NCBI RefSeq assembly: GCF_050589705.1
Contig: NZ_JBNGOT010000009.1
Span: 158,250 to 222,249 of the forward strand
Source of the DNA: Sunxiuqinia rutila
GTDB lineage: Bacteria > Bacteroidota > Bacteroidia > Bacteroidales > Prolixibacteraceae
Direction of reading: 5' to 3'
DNA length: 64,000 nucleotides
Below are positions 62,269-64,000 of this stretch, piece after piece (the stretch's first letter is position 1; each line of letters begins with the position of its first letter). The notes under the pieces are model-generated. The model was not told the origin of the DNA and searched no databases. It saw only the letters and a list, made by a program, of their open reading frames with translations. Position numbers and translations under genes: made by a program.

Positions 62269-62617
62269 GTCGTCTAAAATTTGGTCAAAAGTGTTTATTT
62301 TTTCGGTAAAGAAAAAAGGTTCCTCCTAAAAATGCGGTTTACCTGACGGAAAAGGGAAAACGGAGAAAGGAGAAAGGAAAATGGAGGAAGGTTGTCGGTT
62401 GTCGGTTTTCAGTTATTCAGATTGTGCGTGACTTCAAACGTTCGTAGGTCGTCCTTTTACCTGGCGGTGAAGTTGGGGAAGTCGTCAAGCTTCTTATTTG
62501 TGTAAAGTGTTCTCCTTTCAATCGAAGTCAGCCATTAATCCCCAACGTTTCCTCTGCTTTCCGTCTGCTTTTCTGTCTTAGGAAAGCCAAAAACGGCTCT
62601 TTCTACCAACTTTAATT
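62269..62617. other. Low-complexity intergenic region at the accessory edge
   Basis: AG-rich stretches (GGAGAAAGGAGAAAGGAAAAT, about 62355-62385) and repeated GTTGTCGGTT/GTCGGTTTTCAG. It contains the first copy of a dispersed repeat (62443-62480). No gene can be supported. Confidence 0.5.
62443..62480 (+). repeat. Dispersed repeat, copy 1
   Basis: About 38 bases (CGTAGGTCGTCCTTTTACCT then GGCGGTGAAGTTGGGGAA), nearly identical to 63091-63128. The two copies are about 650 bases apart in the same orientation, flanking the 21-bp array. Confidence 0.7.
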
Positions 62618-62806
62618 GGTAAATGTGTTTACCAGAGAGGTAAATGACCTTACCAGACAGGTAAATGTGTTTACCAGAGAGGTAAATGAGGCTACCAGAC
62701 AGGTAAACGTGTCTACCAGAGAGGTAGATGAGGCTACCAGAGAAGTAAATGACCTTACCAGAGGGGTTGACAAGCCTACCAACAAGGTTTTTGACCAAAC
62801 CAAGCC
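62618..62806. repeat. Tandem array of nine 21-bp hairpin units
   Basis: Nine units with an exact 21-bp period, consensus GGTAAATGNNNTTACCAGANA, starting at 62618, 62639, 62660, 62681, 62702, 62723, 62744, 62765 and 62786; the last two are diverged. Most units carry inverted arms (GGTAA/TTACC). In unit 6 (GGTAG/CTACC) and unit 9 (GGTTT/AAACC) both arms changed together, so base pairing is kept. A + strand frame reads it as heptads VNxxTRx, a possible coiled coil, but this frame has no ATG and a stop directly before it. Minus-strand reading gives heptads LSGxxIY. Coding is therefore doubtful. Confidence 0.85.
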
Positions 62807-63226
62807 ATTTTGGGCCCTTTTTATAAAAAATAGGGCGGAACTGTTCAAAAAACGGTGTCAGTTGTACTTTTTTTGCTGAAAATGATCCAAAAAATGGTGT
62901 CAGCTTGAAGCCAAGCTGTCCTTTTGGCTTAATCCAAAAGAACCAAAAGATCAAGGCGGACGATTCTTTTGAACGAAAACGACGGCTCAGTCACTCCCCG
63001 AAAACCAACTCCTCCCGTTGGTCGTCAAACAGGGTTTTCTTAGCTAGTCCCGGCGCGAATTCCTTTCCTTGTTTTCTGTTTCAAAACCCTCGTAGGCCGT
63101 CCTTTCCACCTGGCGGTGAAGTTGGGGAGTTAGGTTTTGCTAGCTTCGGTCTTCGTTTGTTCGTACGTCCGTGTGTTTATCGGTTTGTGATGTTGGCCTT
63201 GCTATTGAGATAAGCAACACAGTTTA
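62807..63226. other. Non-coding accessory stretch with repeat fragments
   Basis: Short frames exist on both strands (62905-63213 on +), but codon content is irregular and starts are non-ATG or repeat-derived. Two similar short blocks occur around 62840-62905 (ACGGTGTCAG... and ATGGTGTCAG...), and the second dispersed-repeat copy lies at 63091. I find no gene I would defend. Confidence 0.5.
63091..63128 (+). repeat. Dispersed repeat, copy 2
   Basis: CGTAGGCCGTCCTTTCCACC then TGGCGGTGAAGTTGGGGA, matching the copy at 62443-62480 with a few substitutions and a 1-base length difference. Such sequences are frequent between genes in some Bacteroidota (inference). Confidence 0.7.
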
Positions 63227-63367
63227 ATGAACGCAACCCTTTTTTCCCTGAAAGTACCCTTTTCTGAGGGCAAAGTACCTCTTCCTGACACCAAAGGACC
63301 CTTTCTTATAGCAAATGGACCTCTTTTTATGACAAAACGCCCTATTTATAAAGCATTTGTTATCTAA
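63227..63367 (+). CDS. Possible 46-residue peptide of heptad repeats
   Basis: An ATG frame from 63227 to TAA at 63365-63367. After eight residues (MNATLFSL) it reads five heptads: KVPFSEG, KVPLPDT, KGPFLIA, NGPLFMT, KRPIYKA, then FVI. Pro is constant at the third position and large hydrophobics at the fourth. No ribosome-binding site is clear. It may simply be a 21-bp repeat array (63251-63355) with no coding role. Confidence 0.35.
   Translation: MNATLFSLKVPFSEGKVPLPDTKGPFLIANGPLFMTKRPIYKAFVI
63251..63355. repeat. Second 21-bp-period degenerate array, five units
   Basis: Five units begin at 63251, 63272, 63293, 63314 and 63335 with the pattern AAAgtACCC then TTT-rich sequence. They share the 21-bp period but no sequence with the array at 62618-62806, and have no internal dyads. 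Confidence 0.65.
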
Positions 63368-63428
63368 TAAATGTTTCCTATTTTTAGATAAATAAAAACC
63401 GAAGCCCTTGAATAAGCGCCCGCAAATA

Positions 63429-64000
63429 ATGCTCGAATACGGAGAACACCGCCAACAGCAGGTTGTTTTTGTACGATTTGCGTTTAACCGGGAAATAAGC
63501 GAGCTGGTAAAAAATATACTACCGGTGCGCTGGAGCCGAACTCATGGATGCTGGTATGTTGCCAGGGAAAATTTTGATTTAAACCAACTCTTTCAACAAC
63601 TCAGAGGAAAAATCTGGCTCGATTATTCGGCTTTAAAGCCAAACAAAAATAAATCGCCACAACAAGAAGCAGCGCCTGCAAAATCCAGCTATAACCTTAA
63701 TGCCGTTAAGGTTCGGCTATCGGCGAATGTTAAAGCCCAAATTCAGCATTTTAAGATATGGATGGAACAACGCCGGTATGCAACAAACACCATAAAAACT
63801 TACGTTCACCAGTTAGAGATATTTTTTGGATATTATTCCAATTGTACACCAGAAGATATTACAAAAGAAGATGTAATCCGGTTTAATTCGGATTTTATAA
63901 TCAAAAACGGTTTAAGCAATACCTTTCAAAACCAAACGGTAAGCGCCCTGAAACAATTTTTCAAGTTTTTAACCACCAAATCATTAAATGTTGATGCGCT
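63429..64000 (+). CDS. Tyrosine recombinase/integrase, C-terminal part missing
   Basis: The frame from ATG 63429 (an in-frame TTG at 63408 is also possible) runs off the right edge after about 190 residues. An N-terminal domain (RFAFNREISELVKNILPVRWSR, HGCWYVAREN) is followed by a linker and the SAM-like arm/core-binding domain: FKIWMEQRRYATNTIKTYVHQLEIFF and FNSDFIIKNGLSNTFQNQTVSALKQFFKF. These are typical of XerD-like phage/integrative-element integrases of Bacteroidota. The catalytic RHRY domain lies beyond the window. Its presence next to repeats suggests the start of a mobile or rearranging region. Confidence 0.85.
   Translation, partial: MLEYGEHRQQQVVFVRFAFNREISELVKNILPVRWSRTHGCWYVARENFDLNQLFQQLRGKIWLDYSALKPNKNKSPQQEAAPAKSSYNLNAVKVRLSANVKAQIQHFKIWMEQRRYATNTIKTYVHQLEIFFGYYSNCTPEDITKEDVIRFNSDFIIKNGLSNTFQNQTVSALKQFFKFLTTKSLNVDA

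Noticed and set aside
62618..62806. CRISPR array
   Set aside because: The 21-bp units are directly abutting with no unique spacers, and no cas genes are present.
62535..62954. 139-codon minus-strand frame across the 21-bp array
   Set aside because: Most of its length is repeat; the start lies in low-complexity DNA and there is no non-repeat domain.
62905..63213. 102-codon + strand frame containing the dispersed repeat
   Set aside because: The frame owes its length to the dispersed repeat and skewed composition; no domain or plausible translation start.

Overview
The window looks like a chromosomal segment of a Bacteroidota bacterium, probably a marine or anaerobic Bacteroidia such as the Marinilabiliales/Prolixibacteraceae (inference). 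Reasons: promoter-like TTG-N19/20-TAnnTTTG elements, weak Shine-Dalgarno sequences, a type IX secretion (T9SS) C-terminal sorting domain, a YaiO-type outer-membrane barrel, a CxAxR sulfatase, DUF4924, DUF4412 and a GroES-like paralogue, all typical of that phylum. There is no CRISPR array, no rRNA and no complete insertion sequence. Two tRNAs (Pro, Ser) lie near the middle.

Layout. 1-10 kb: a truncated phosphodiester glycosidase, a ROK regulator, an orphan PAS/GAF hybrid histidine kinase and the SbcDC nuclease. 10.2-23.2 kb: a nine-gene operon (glpD, glycerophosphodiesterase, polyol-permease-type MFS, AraM-type glycerol-1-phosphate dehydrogenase, HAD phosphatase, ribulokinase-type FGGY kinase, transketolase, GlpT-type MFS, SGNH hydrolase). 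It is transcribed away from a DeoR/GlpR regulator, has a good promoter at its head and a terminator at its end. Together the genes could split an extracellular glycerophosphodiester, import both halves and send them to dihydroxyacetone phosphate and the pentose pathway. Both glycerol-phosphate enantiomers appear to be covered.

23.3-34.8 kb: a second co-directional block: response regulator, HEAT-repeat membrane protein, processive family-2 glycosyltransferase (4-base overlap), LTA-synthase-like phosphoglycerol transferase, TPR-YaiO outer-membrane barrel, an unrecognised membrane-anchored protein, a GDPD-LamG-T9SS protein and a coiled-coil tail-fibre-like protein. I read this as a candidate exopolysaccharide synthesis/export system with a phosphoglycerol decoration step, and consider it the most interesting undescribed candidate here. 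35.2-40.3 kb holds a double Rid-domain protein, an eight-CxxCH cytochrome with HEAT and TPR repeats, and a lipoprotein sulfatase.

40.4-62.3 kb is mostly housekeeping: two tRNAs, a well-supported unclassified structured RNA of about 215 nt, lnt with a split 5'-nucleotidase pair, an amidase, and hslR-like, pth, rplY, prs, engB, manA, udk, smpB, miaA, an acyl-ACP thioesterase, map, a histidine kinase, a GroES-like protein and an aminotransferase. 62.3-64 kb is an accessory edge: low-complexity DNA, a dispersed repeat, two unrelated arrays that share an exact 21-bp period, and the 5' part of a tyrosine recombinase running off the end.
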